Position numbers and translations under genes: made by a program
Origin: Sphingobium cupriresistens
GTDB taxonomy: Bacteria; Pseudomonadota; Alphaproteobacteria; Sphingomonadales; Sphingomonadaceae
Direction: 5' to 3'
Length of the DNA: 64,000 nucleotides
Assembly (NCBI RefSeq): GCF_004152865.1
Contig: NZ_SEOO01000023.1
Span: 1 to 64,000, forward strand
Shown: positions 33,875 through 42,511 of the stretch, piece by piece
Layout: every line of letters starts with the position of its first letter
Position numbering within the stretch: the stretch's first letter is position 1
Notes under the pieces: generated by a model
Told to the model about the DNA's origin: nothing
Database searches by the model: none
The model's input: the letters and a program-made list of their open reading frames with translations, nothing else

Positions 33875-35806
33875 ATGCAATTTCATTATGACGGTTTCAA
33901 GGTGGGCGACCCTGACCTGATGCCCCTATCGCCTGCCGGCGCAGCGAAGGAAGGCGAGGGTCACGCCCTTCCGGCCCAGGTCGATGTTCTGATCGTCGGC
34001 TGCGGCCCCGCGGGCCTGACCCTGGCGGCGCAACTGGCGGCCTTCCCGGAAATCAACACCTGCATCGTCGATCAAAAGGACGGTCCCCTCGAATTAGGCC
34101 AGGCCGACGGCATCGCCTGTCGAACGGTAGAAATGTTCAACGCATTCGGCTTTGCCGAACAGGTTTTGCGCGAAGCGCACTGGGTCAATGAAACGACATT
34201 CTGGCGACCGGCGACCGATCCATCGCAGGGTATCGTGCGTGGAGGCTGGGTGAAGGATACCGAGCCAGGCCTTTCGGAATTTCCCCACGTCATATTGAAC
34301 CAGGCGCGCGTGCATGGCTTCTATCTTGAAAATATGCGGAAATCCGCCAATCGACTGGAGCCTTGCTATGGCTGGCGCCTTGCCGATCTTCATATCGACA
34401 AGGACGAAACTGCGTCCCATCCGGTGTCGGCAACATTTGTGCGCACTAGCGGCGAAGATAGCGAGAAGCATATCGTAAAGGCCCGCTTCGCCGTCGGGTG
34501 CGATGGCGCACGAAGCGAAGTGAGGCGCTCCCTTGGCCTGTCGCTGGAGGGGGATTCGGCGAATCAGGCATGGGGCGTCATGGACGTGCTGGTGGAAACC
34601 AACTTTCCCGATTTGCGCAAGAAGGCACTGGTTCGTTCGCCGGGGGGCGGCAGCATTGTCCTCATACCCCGTGAGGGGGGCTATTTGTCGCGCTTCTACG
34701 TCGAACTTGACAAGCTGGAGGCGGACGAGCGTGCGGCACACCGCAATATCGGGCTTGACCAGATGATCGACGCAGCACGTCAGATATTGCATCCCTACTC
34801 TTTCGAAGTCAGGAACACGCCCTGGTGGTCGATCTACGAAATCGGCCAGCGTCTGTGCGCCCGCTTCGACGATGTCGCAACGGAAGACGGTGAAGAGCGG
34901 ATACCGCGCGTTTTCATCGCTGGCGATGCCTGCCATACACATAGCCCAAAGGCAGGACAGGGCATGAATGTATCCATGCAGGATGCCTTTAATCTTGGTT
35001 GGAAACTTGCCGCCGTATTGCGTGGCCAGTCGCCCGGCCACATCCTTACGACCTATTCGGCCGAACGCCGGGCGATCGCCAAGGAACTGATCGATTTCGA
35101 CCGGGAATGGGCTGGGATGCTCAGTGCGCCGCTCAAAAATCCCGACGATCCACACGGGGATGGCGTTGCACCAGAGGACATACAGGATTATTTCGTCCGG
35201 CAGGGCTGTTACACTGCGGGCACGGCGACCCGCTACGCACCCTCGCTCTTGACCGGCGCGCCCACGTACCAACCGCTTGCAACCGGATTTCCGATCGGTA
35301 TGCGCTTTCATTCTGCGCCTGTCATTCGTCTGGCGGATGCCAAACCGATGCATCTTGGGCACACCATCCTGGCGGACGGCCGATGGCGGATATTCCTCTT
35401 TGCCGATCGTGCAGCTCCGACGGATCGCAATTCGGCCTTATGGCAACTTTGCAATTTCCTCGAAACCGATCCCTCGCCGATCCGCCGCTGCACGCCGACG
35501 CAGGCGGACAAGGACAATGTTATCGATGTCAGGGCGGTTTTCCAGCAGCCGCATCACGATCTCGCCCTGGAATCCATCCATGCCTTCCTGTTGCCTGAAA
35601 AAGGGAAATTCGCTCTCAGGGATCGGGAAAAGATCTTCTGCCCCGACATTGAATCAGGCGAAGATATTTACGCCATGCGCGGGATTGATCGGGATAGCGG
35701 TTGCATGGTGATCGTCAGGCCGGACCAATATGTCGCCAATGTGCTGCCATTGACAGCGCGCGGCGAACTAACAGAATTTTTCAACGCCTTTCTGTCGGCG
35801 CGTTGA
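33875..35806 (+). CDS. FAD-dependent aromatic hydroxylase, phenol 2-monooxygenase/3-hydroxybenzoate 4-monooxygenase family
   Basis: A 643-residue flavoprotein monooxygenase. The dinucleotide-binding GxGxxG lies in LIVGCGPAGLTLAAQ (residues about 39-53), the second FAD motif is FIAGDACHTHSPKAGQGMN near residue 347, and FAVGCDGARSEVR is the DG motif. A C-terminal thioredoxin-like domain (about residues 460-640) matches the long phenol hydroxylase/MobA group. The opening MQFHYDGFKVGDPD resembles 3-hydroxybenzoate 4-hydroxylases, so protocatechuate may be the product. ATG 33875 has AGGAG at 33861-33865. No protocatechuate dioxygenase gene is in the window. Confidence 0.84.
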   Translation: MQFHYDGFKVGDPDLMPLSPAGAAKEGEGHALPAQVDVLIVGCGPAGLTLAAQLAAFPEINTCIVDQKDGPLELGQADGIACRTVEMFNAFGFAEQVLREAHWVNETTFWRPATDPSQGIVRGGWVKDTEPGLSEFPHVILNQARVHGFYLENMRKSANRLEPCYGWRLADLHIDKDETASHPVSATFVRTSGEDSEKHIVKARFAVGCDGARSEVRRSLGLSLEGDSANQAWGVMDVLVETNFPDLRKKALVRSPGGGSIVLIPREGGYLSRFYVELDKLEADERAAHRNIGLDQMIDAARQILHPYSFEVRNTPWWSIYEIGQRLCARFDDVATEDGEERIPRVFIAGDACHTHSPKAGQGMNVSMQDAFNLGWKLAAVLRGQSPGHILTTYSAERRAIAKELIDFDREWAGMLSAPLKNPDDPHGDGVAPEDIQDYFVRQGCYTAGTATRYAPSLLTGAPTYQPLATGFPIGMRFHSAPVIRLADAKPMHLGHTILADGRWRIFLFADRAAPTDRNSALWQLCNFLETDPSPIRRCTPTQADKDNVIDVRAVFQQPHHDLALESIHAFLLPEKGKFALRDREKIFCPDIESGEDIYAMRGIDRDSGCMVIVRPDQYVANVLPLTARGELTEFFNAFLSAR

Positions 35807-35810
35807 AATC

Positions 35811-36797
35811 ATGGTCGAATTTGTCCACCATAAAGCTGAACTTAACGGTCTCAGCTATCATTTCGTCACCGCTGGCCAAGGGCCGGCGATATTGCTGCTG
35901 CACGGATTTCCCGACCTTTGGATCGGTTGGCGCCCGGTGATGGAGCATTTGGTGGCCGCAGGCTACAGCGTCATAGCACCCGATCTGCGCGGTTTTGGCG
36001 ACAGCCAGGCCGCCCCAGGCCCAGACCAAGCGAGCGGGTTCGACCTTTTGGGCGATCTGATCGCGTTGCTCGATCATCTTGGCCATGTGCAGGTGGCGGT
36101 GGTCGGGCATGACTGGGGTGCTGAAGTCGGCTGGACGATCGTGCGGCTGCGCCCGGATCGGTTTGGCGCTATCGTTTCGCTGTCCATCCCCTTTACGCCG
36201 CGCGGTGACGCAAGCCTGCCTCAGTTACTCGCGGCCAATGCGCCGCCCGACTTTTATATGCTCTACTTTCTGCAGGAGGGCGTCGCCGAGCGGGAGCTGG
36301 ATAGCGATCCGAAAGCCTTTCTACGCAGGCTGTTCTATACCAATTGGGGCGGACGGCCCGGCACGGATGTTCCCATCATGCGGCTGGGGGCGAACGGACG
36401 CCTGATCGACGGCTTGGACGAACCCCCGACATCGGCCAATCTGCTGACCGAGCAGGAACTGGATATCTATGCGTCATCCTTTGCCAGGACGGGCTTTCGT
36501 GGCGCGCTCAATACCTATCGCAGCCTACATCGCAACTGGGAACTGCTCGCCGGATGGGCCGACATCGCGGTTGATGTTCCAGCTTTCTATATCAGCGGTG
36601 ATCGCGACATAGTCCTCCATTTCCCCGGAATGAAATCGATGGTCGAACAAATGACCTCGATGCTCCCTCAAGCTGCGCCGCCGGTCATATTGGAAGGCGT
36701 AGGGCATTTCGTCCAAATGGAGCGCCCCGGACAAGTCGCCGACTTGATCGCTTCGTTTCTTGGACGCAATCATCCATGCGCAGGAACCAGCGATTGA
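35811..36797 (+). CDS. alpha/beta hydrolase, epoxide-hydrolase/haloalkane-dehalogenase type
   Basis: A 328-residue alpha/beta hydrolase. The HGFPDLW oxyanion region is followed by the nucleophile elbow [10 protein letters not shown], giving Asp101 as nucleophile. [10 protein letters not shown] carries a candidate acid and [11 protein letters not shown] the His299 base. An Asp nucleophile marks epoxide hydrolases and haloacetate dehalogenases, not serine esterases. It starts four bases after the hydroxylase stop, so the two are likely co-expressed. The last residues (NHPCAGTSD) run up to an IS3 scar and could include element-derived sequence. Confidence 0.82.
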   Translation: MVEFVHHKAELNGLSYHFVTAGQGPAILLLHGFPDLWIGWRPVMEHLVAAGYSVIAPDLRGFGDSQAAPGPDQASGFDLLGDLIALLDHLGHVQVAVVGHDWGAEVGWTIVRLRPDRFGAIVSLSIPFTPRGDASLPQLLAANAPPDFYMLYFLQEGVAERELDSDPKAFLRRLFYTNWGGRPGTDVPIMRLGANGRLIDGLDEPPTSANLLTEQELDIYASSFARTGFRGALNTYRSLHRNWELLAGWADIAVDVPAFYISGDRDIVLHFPGMKSMVEQMTSMLPQAAPPVILEGVGHFVQMERPGQVADLIASFLGRNHPCAGTSD

Positions 36798-36811
36798 CGC
36801 GGCATGGAGCC

Positions 36812-37235
36812 ACCGAAATATATGCCGGAGCTGGACAGCCGAGGGCTGGCTCTATGTCGCCGCCGTCATCGACCTGTTCTCCCGCCGGGTGGTGGGCTGG
36901 ACGATGAGCGCCACCATGACGGCCCAGTTGGTGACGGATGTCCTGATCATGGCGATCTGGCGCCGTGGTAAGCCGATACCCTGCTGCACCACTCGGACCA
37001 GGGTAGCCAATATACCAGCGAGCAGTTCCAGCGCTTGATGAAGGACAATGCCGCGATGGAAAGCTTCTTCTCTCTCAAAACCGGGCGGATCAGGAGGAAG
37101 GTCTACCGGCCGCGAGATCGGGCCAGAGCCGATATGTTCGATTATATCGAGAGATTTTACAATCCGACACGCCGACACTCGACCTTGGGGTATGTCAGCC
37201 CCATCGATTTCGAAACACAAGCTGGTGTAGCTTGA
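36812..37235 (+). pseudogene. IS3-family transposase (OrfB), decayed
   Basis: Two phases together give a broken OrfB. The first reads [20 protein letters not shown] up to about 36970. The next phase reads [19 protein letters not shown] with the second catalytic Asp, then jumps to DNAAMESFFSLKT with the catalytic Glu, and ends HSTLGYVSPIDFETQAGVA. A frameshift lies near 36970-36980, and about 17 residues usually found between the two catalytic segments are missing. The N-terminal part with the first Asp is absent. It cannot encode an active transposase. The IS right end appears to lie near 37275. Confidence 0.8.
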
Positions 37236-37275
37236 ATGAGCCTATCTTGGTGTCCGCCAAACCGGCAGCAGGCCA

Positions 37276-37380
37276 GTATCCCGCCGGCGAGACGATCAGG
37301 AACAAGCCTTGCGAATCAAACAATTTATAATCCAGTGATGCGGGCTTGGCGTTTGCAATCTGATTATGTGTGAGTGCCAT
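37276..37380 (-). pseudogene. tyrosine recombinase/integrase, N-terminal stub
   Basis: From ATG 37380 the frame reads MALTHNQIANAKPASLDYK then LFDSQGLFLIVSPAG. This is the arm-DNA-binding N-terminus (DUF4102) of P4-type integrases. It continues only about 35 residues before it runs into the terminal sequence of the neighbouring IS3 copy, so the catalytic domain is gone. It sits 162 bases from the 3' end of a tRNA gene, the usual arrangement for an island integrase next to its attachment site. The remnant shows that this locus was once occupied by an integrative element. Confidence 0.75.
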
Positions 37381-37541
37381 CGGGAAAATACCCCAAAATC
37401 GGAGCTCCGACACCCCCAAATCTACCCCCCCATTCGTGAACAGTTTCAAACTGCTATGGACCATTCTGAACGCTAATGGCCGTATAATCCTTTGTTTTAC
37501 AAGGGATTATTGATAGCATGGCATAGTCTGGATGGTAGTTT

Positions 37542-37618
37542 TGGTGGGCCCGGCAGGACTTGAACCCGCAACCTATCCGTTATGAGCGGACAGCTCTAAC
37601 CAATTGAGCTACAGGCCC
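37542..37618 (-). tRNA. tRNA with CAU anticodon (tRNA-Ile2 or elongator tRNA-Met)
   Basis: A complete 77-base cloverleaf with encoded CCA. The acceptor stem GGGCCTG pairs with CGGGCCC, the anticodon loop CTCATAA is closed by TCCG/CGGA, and the T arm is GCGGG-TTCAAGT-CCTGC. The CAU anticodon is shared by Ile2 (lysidine-modified) and elongator Met. The GGGCCTGTAGCTCA start looks to me like the alphaproteobacterial Ile2 type, but this is not decisive. Its 3' half is a plausible integration target, given the integrase stub nearby. Confidence 0.93.
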
Positions 37619-37642
37619 CACCTGCGCTGCCGATAGGCAGCA

Positions 37643-38680
37643 TCACGCCGCTTGGCAAGCCCGTCCGCGCATAGGGACTGCGGCAATGAATTGATCCAGG
37701 CTGGCGGCGGTAACGCCGCGGCGCTCCAGATGGGTCAGCACGCCGTCCCACCAGCGGTAAAAGGTCGTCCGATCGCCTTCATTACGGACATAAGGCGTAT
37801 GTCCAGGCTCCAGCGTGGGCGAATGGAAGCTGAAATTCAGCACGCGCACGCCTTCATCGATCAGCGCGTCGATCGCCGATATCGCCTCATGCAGCGGCAC
37901 ACCTTCAGGCGTCAGCGGGATGCGGCTGAGCATCCTGACGCGCGACAGGGCTCCCGCCAGCGGCCCCATCGCCTGCGCCGCGCGATACAGGCGCTCGCCG
38001 CCGCCGCGCAGCAGCCCGGCAAAGGCCGTGGACAGCGGCAATTCGATCAGCGACCGGGTCGGTCCCGCCCAATAAGGATGTTGTGGCAGGCCATGGAAAT
38101 CGGGGCCATTCTGGTGGCTATAGTCGAACCGGCTGCGGACCGAACTGTCGAGGCGAAAGCCCGCCTCCTCCAGCAAGCGTGCGCTGCTGGCGCCAACGCC
38201 ATAGCGCCCGGCGCGATAGGCGATGGGGCGACGGCCGAACCGTTCCTCGATGCGCTGGCAGAGCGCCTCCAGCTTGGCGCGCTCGATCGCTTCGGGGAGG
38301 AAGCCGACATAGCTGTTGGCCGCGTTCACATCCTCCACATGGGGCGGATTGACCCAGGGGTGGAGGTGCGCGCCGATATCGGCCGCGCCATCATTAACCC
38401 ATTGTCCCATCATTGCGGCCGCCGCATCGCTGTCGATCACTGGATAATCGGTGACATAGATAGGCTTGACCCCAGCGGCGGCGAAATAGGCCTGACCGCG
38501 CGCCATGCCCGGCAGGGCCGTGACGCGATTGCTGGCGCGGCTGAACGGCGCATTCCAGTCAAACTCTTCCTCGGTATCGACGAACAGCATGAAACGGGCG
38601 CCGAAGGCGGGATCGAGGGCGATCATGTCCTGCGCCAGCGGCGGCCGGAGCAGATTGCCATCATGAAGTTGAGCAGTCAT
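37643..38680 (-). CDS. WalW-like polysaccharide deacetylase family protein
   Basis: A 345-residue protein of the NodB-like deacetylase superfamily. FMLFVDTEEEFDWNAPF supplies the metal-proximal Asp region, ADIGAHLHPWVNPP contains the His pair, and RAGRYGVGASSARLLEEAGF is a later conserved block. LNFSFHSPTLEPGHTPYV gives the C-terminal histidine. These match the WalW proteins encoded in sphingomonad polysaccharide regions, whose exact activity is not established. No signal peptide is evident. It stands alone between a tRNA gene and the sensor-kinase-like gene. Confidence 0.75.
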   Translation of the reverse strand: MTAQLHDGNLLRPPLAQDMIALDPAFGARFMLFVDTEEEFDWNAPFSRASNRVTALPGMARGQAYFAAAGVKPIYVTDYPVIDSDAAAAMMGQWVNDGAADIGAHLHPWVNPPHVEDVNAANSYVGFLPEAIERAKLEALCQRIEERFGRRPIAYRAGRYGVGASSARLLEEAGFRLDSSVRSRFDYSHQNGPDFHGLPQHPYWAGPTRSLIELPLSTAFAGLLRGGGERLYRAAQAMGPLAGALSRVRMLSRIPLTPEGVPLHEAISAIDALIDEGVRVLNFSFHSPTLEPGHTPYVRNEGDRTTFYRWWDGVLTHLERRGVTAASLDQFIAAVPMRGRACQAA

Positions 38681-38754
38681 GTCGCATCTCTATCGCTCAA
38701 TGGTTGCGATAGGGTTTCCCTGCCCCCTTCAGACTTGGCCTCATGCCTAGCCCT

Positions 38755-40545
38755 TCAGGCGTGATCGGCCAGACCGCTGGCGACCGCGACCGCGGGGATG
38801 GTCAGTAGCAGCCGTCCCGGCTCAATCGTCAGTCCGCCGCCGCACGTGGCGGCCAAGCCGCGGATCAGCCGCAGCGAAAAGCCCAGGCCCAGCAACGGAC
38901 CATCGACCCAATCGCCGCTGGCGTCATAGCCCGGATCTAGCAGTTGCGCCTCGTCCATGCCGACCAGGGTGGAGGGGCGGTCGATCGCGAAGACAACCCG
39001 CCCGGCCGCGCCGTCCGGCTGAAACCAGCAGGCGCCAGTCACCGGTTCGGCGACCGGCGCGACCGAAATGGCGGTGCGCAGCAGATGCTGCACCATCCGT
39101 TCGCCCTGCACCGGATCGATCCGCACCTGCGGCAGGCCTGGTGCGATGGCGATGTCGATGCCGACGGCGCCCTGATCGGCAAAGCGCGTCGAGATCTGCG
39201 TCACCAACAGCGCCGGGTCGATAAGCTGGGGCATGGTCTCGCCGTCGCCGCGCGACACCCTGGCCGCCAGATCCAGATCGTCGAACGCCGCGAGCAGGTG
39301 GCGCGCATCAACCGCGATCTTGCCCGCCATGTCGCGATATTGGATGCCGGCCGCGCCGAACAATTCCTGTTCGATGATCTCGGCAAAGCCCAATATGGCG
39401 TTCAGGGGCGTGCGCAATTCATGGACCAATTGCCGCAACGAGTCGGCCGACAGTCCGGCAATGGCCATGGCTGCGGGCTTGGGTTCGCTGGCGACTTCAT
39501 GCAGGAAAGGACGGCGCGCCTGTCCGCGATAGCCCTGGAAACGGCCTGAGCGGGTGTCGAAAAAGGGCGTTGCGGACAGACGCCACTCGCCCGCCATGGC
39601 CCCGCCGACGATAGTATAGCGCCCATTCTGGAAGCCGCTGCGGCGCGCGAAAGCGCCGGCGACATGGGCGTCGGGTCCGCTGCCGCCTTCGAGCGCGACA
39701 TCGCCCAGCATCAGCCCGATCAACGCCGCGCGCGGTCCCTGATCGATCCACAGGATGATGCCCTCTGCATCGGTTTCGAACGTGAAGTCGCGGGGCGCGG
39801 CCTCTCTGTCGGGAAAAGCGTCGCCATTGGCGGCTTCGGGCGGCTTGCGCGCGCTTGTGAAGCGCGCAATCCGATCGACCAGGTTGCGGATCTGACCTTC
39901 GTCGCCCGGTTGCGGGCGAAGCGGCGTCACCTTCGCGGATGCCCTTGGCTCGACGGGCGAGGGATCAGGTTTCGCCAGCATCTCCGGCGTCAGGATCATG
40001 TCGCTGTCGCCGATCATGTCCTGACGCGCGGTGGACAGGACCAGATCATGCGCGCCGAAGGCTTCGAGCGCCTGCCGCGTTGCCGGACCGATATCGCGCC
40101 GACCGCGCAGCACGCCGCGCGCCGTGGGCGTCAGATGCGGCAGCAGGTCGATCCAGGCCGTTTCCGGCAACTGTGCCCGCGCAGTGGCGGCAGCGGCGAT
40201 CGAGGGCCGATCATTGGCGAAGAAGGCGACCAGGCTGGGCGAGCGCAGGCGACCGCCCAATTCCACGACCGTCGCGATTCGTTGCGTTTCAGTCAGTTGC
40301 GGCCGTAGCGCGGACAGCCGGTCGAGCAGCGCGCCACGCGCCGACGCGGCCATGGCGGGCCGATCCGGCCTATCGCGCTGGGCAAGGAGGTCGACACATT
40401 GGCGCCACAACGTCACCGCGCCCAGCCCGCTACGGTCCTGCGCCGCCAGCACTGTCTGCATGAGATCGTCGAAACGCACCAAAATCCCCAAATCATGCGA
40501 GTTATCAGCCTGTGCCCCGCCGCGCACGGATACGGCCCCGGTCAT
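38755..40545 (-). CDS. HisKA-domain sensor protein with a degenerate kinase ATPase domain
   Basis: A 596-residue protein: N-terminal helical region (about 1-180), PAS-like domain (about 215-340; FTFETDAEGIILWIDQGP), then a HisKA dimerisation helix with H-box LVHELRTPLNAILGFAEI, placing the phospho-acceptor at His375. The ATPase part is unusual. The N-box reads VQHLLRTAIS with no Asn, and the G1 DxGxG box is absent (VFAIDRPSTLVGMD); only GLGFSLRLI recalls a G2 box. It may be a pseudokinase or phosphatase-type scaffold. ATG 40545 has GGAGCG upstream; longer frames would run into the region upstream of the Lrp gene. Confidence 0.75.
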   Translation of the reverse strand: MTGAVSVRGGAQADNSHDLGILVRFDDLMQTVLAAQDRSGLGAVTLWRQCVDLLAQRDRPDRPAMAASARGALLDRLSALRPQLTETQRIATVVELGGRLRSPSLVAFFANDRPSIAAAATARAQLPETAWIDLLPHLTPTARGVLRGRRDIGPATRQALEAFGAHDLVLSTARQDMIGDSDMILTPEMLAKPDPSPVEPRASAKVTPLRPQPGDEGQIRNLVDRIARFTSARKPPEAANGDAFPDREAAPRDFTFETDAEGIILWIDQGPRAALIGLMLGDVALEGGSGPDAHVAGAFARRSGFQNGRYTIVGGAMAGEWRLSATPFFDTRSGRFQGYRGQARRPFLHEVASEPKPAAMAIAGLSADSLRQLVHELRTPLNAILGFAEIIEQELFGAAGIQYRDMAGKIAVDARHLLAAFDDLDLAARVSRGDGETMPQLIDPALLVTQISTRFADQGAVGIDIAIAPGLPQVRIDPVQGERMVQHLLRTAISVAPVAEPVTGACWFQPDGAAGRVVFAIDRPSTLVGMDEAQLLDPGYDASGDWVDGPLLGLGFSLRLIRGLAATCGGGLTIEPGRLLLTIPAVAVASGLADHA

Positions 40546-40681
40546 CGATAGGCGCTCCACGAGTAAAGGAAAAGGCCCCGATGCCGCGAACGAAAGCGAC
40601 CGTCGCATAGTGGGACAATTGCATTGCCCTGAAACATTATTATGATGGGTCGCATAAACAGGACAGGAAATAAGCGAAATA

Positions 40682-41155
40682 ATGGCCGGCCCCAATATCG
40701 ACGATATCGACATGCAGATCCTGGGCGAACTGCAACAGGACGGCAGGATGACCAATGTGGAGTTGGCGCGCAAAGTCGGTCTGACGGCGCCGCCCTGCCT
40801 GCGTCGCGTGCGAGCGCTGGAGGAAGCTGGCGCGATCAAATCCTACCATGCCGTCGTCGATCCGGCGATGCTTGGCTACACCATCACCGTATTCGCCATG
40901 GTCAGCCTGAAAAGCCAGGCGGAGGCCGATCTGAAAGCGTTTCAGGACCATGTCGCATCGCTGCCCGAAGTGCGCGAATGTCACATGCTGAACGGCGAAA
41001 TCGACTTCATCCTGAAAGTGGTGGCGCGCGACTTGCAAAGCTTCCAGCAGTTCCTGACGTCGAAATTGACGCCAGCGCCCAATGTGGTCAGCGTCAAGAC
41101 GTCGCTCACCATCCGCACATCAAAGAACCAGCCCGGCGTCCCCCTGCCCGTCTGA
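40682..41155 (+). CDS. Lrp/AsnC-family transcriptional regulator
   Basis: A 157-residue Lrp-type regulator. The N-terminal HTH reads DDIDMQILGELQQDGRMTNV, with the recognition helix in TAPPCLRRVRALEEAG, and GAIKSYHAVVDPAMLGY links to the RAM effector domain (VRECHMLNGEIDFILKV). Members respond to amino acids and control their metabolism or transport. It is divergent from the sensor-like gene, with 136 bases between the two starts. The ATG is preceded by GAAATA with no strong Shine-Dalgarno. No regulatory target is evident nearby. Confidence 0.9.
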   Translation: MAGPNIDDIDMQILGELQQDGRMTNVELARKVGLTAPPCLRRVRALEEAGAIKSYHAVVDPAMLGYTITVFAMVSLKSQAEADLKAFQDHVASLPEVRECHMLNGEIDFILKVVARDLQSFQQFLTSKLTPAPNVVSVKTSLTIRTSKNQPGVPLPV

Positions 41156-41183
41156 ACCCGGACGGCGCAGGGGGTCCGGCGCG

Positions 41184-42434
41184 TCAGCCGACCTTGCGAT
41201 CCTGATGCTGCGCCCAGGCGGTCCAGAAACCCGCGATTGCGGTCCAGGGACCACTGACCCGCGCCAGGGTCGCCTGGGCGCTGGGCAGGTCGCCGGACCG
41301 GGCCAGCGCCACGCCCAGCCGCGCATTGGCGCGCCCTTCGTCGATCCCGCCCTTGCTCAGCGCCAGCCGATATTGTTCGACCGCCTGCGGGAATTGGCCT
41401 AGCGAGAAATAGCTGTCCGCGACGGCCAGCGCATCCTTGCCATTGCCTGCCACCGCCGCTTTTTTCGCCATTGCGGGCAGAGCGACGATTTCCTTCGTCG
41501 CCTTGGGTGTAACGCTCTTGAGCAACTGGCTGGTCACGCTCTGGGTCGGAGTCAACTTGCCCGCCTTGCGGCCGGATTCGATGATCGCCTTGGCTTCGGA
41601 ATAATAGCCTGATTTCTCCGCCGCCTGCGCATAGGCCTGATAGTCGCGCTCGCTCGCCATCGCGCCATTGGCCGCCTGCAGACGGTAAAGATCGAGCTGC
41701 AGTTGCGGCTCCAGTTCAGCGGCCGATTGGTAATTAACCAGCGCGGATCGCCATTCTTCCTTGCCATCCCGCTGGTTCAGCCGGTCGCGGTAGAGTTGCC
41801 CGACTTCAGTCCAGTCACCGGCCTGATAGGCCATGGAGATCGCCCGATCGATCCAGGCCAGCGGCACCGGCTGACCCGACGCTTTGTGGCGGGCTATGGC
41901 TTCCTGCACGAAGGGGCGGGCGTCCTTGGGCTTGTTGCGGCGCAAAGCGATATCGGCGCGCAACATGGTTGCGTCGATGCCGTCATACCCCAGCGTCTTG
42001 GCGTAATCGAGCTGCGCGGTGGCGTCCGTATAATTGCCGACCATGTAGGACAGATAGGCCGCTACATAGCGCAACCGCGGCGCTTCGCTGCGCGGCAGGG
42101 CCGCGGTCTTGAACAGGTCGGTCAGGGCGATACGTTCGGCCTGCACGTCGCGGCGTTGCGCAGCGAGTTGGAAGCGCATGCCTGCCGCCACATAAGATTC
42201 AAAATCATTGGTGGGGATGAGCGATGCGATGCGGGCGCTCGCCGTCGCCACATCACGCGCCTTGAGCGCCGCTTCGGCCGCTTGCGCGCCAGCGCGAAAA
42301 CCGTCGGACATTTCGATCGGCGGGCCGACCACGACCGGCGCTTTCTTCTTTGCTGCCACAGGCGTTGCGACGACCGCAATGGCGGCCGCCAGCGCCGCCA
42401 GCGGCAGGCGGGAAATCTTGATATCGATGCGCAT
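41184..42434 (-). CDS. exported repeat (TPR-like) protein, paralogue of the next gene
   Basis: A 416-residue protein with a signal peptide (ISRLPLAALAAAIAVVATPVAA, residues about 8-29) followed by alpha-helical repeats of Ala-rich TPR type. Examples are VGNYTDATAQLDYAKTLG and LGQFPQAVEQYRLALSKGG. It is likely periplasmic. It shares layout and wording near the end (FSLGQFPQAVEQYRLALSKG here, YGDYAKAAAMFELAKQKGG there) with the protein encoded just upstream, which suggests an old duplication. No enzymatic motif is visible; the function is unknown. The start at 42434 is set by the signal peptide. Confidence 0.75.
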   Translation of the reverse strand: MRIDIKISRLPLAALAAAIAVVATPVAAKKKAPVVVGPPIEMSDGFRAGAQAAEAALKARDVATASARIASLIPTNDFESYVAAGMRFQLAAQRRDVQAERIALTDLFKTAALPRSEAPRLRYVAAYLSYMVGNYTDATAQLDYAKTLGYDGIDATMLRADIALRRNKPKDARPFVQEAIARHKASGQPVPLAWIDRAISMAYQAGDWTEVGQLYRDRLNQRDGKEEWRSALVNYQSAAELEPQLQLDLYRLQAANGAMASERDYQAYAQAAEKSGYYSEAKAIIESGRKAGKLTPTQSVTSQLLKSVTPKATKEIVALPAMAKKAAVAGNGKDALAVADSYFSLGQFPQAVEQYRLALSKGGIDEGRANARLGVALARSGDLPSAQATLARVSGPWTAIAGFWTAWAQHQDRKVG

Positions 42435-42511
42435 GGGCCGCCCCGGCTCCCCCAAAAATATAGTCTTCAAAGCCCATGGGCGCGCGGCCAGCACGCGCCC
42501 ATGGATAATCA

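Noticed and set aside
37542-37618. Direct repeat of the tRNA 3' end (attR) within the window
   Set aside because: A search by eye for the GGTTCAAGTCCTGCC-type end found only the tRNA itself, so an island cannot be delimited here.
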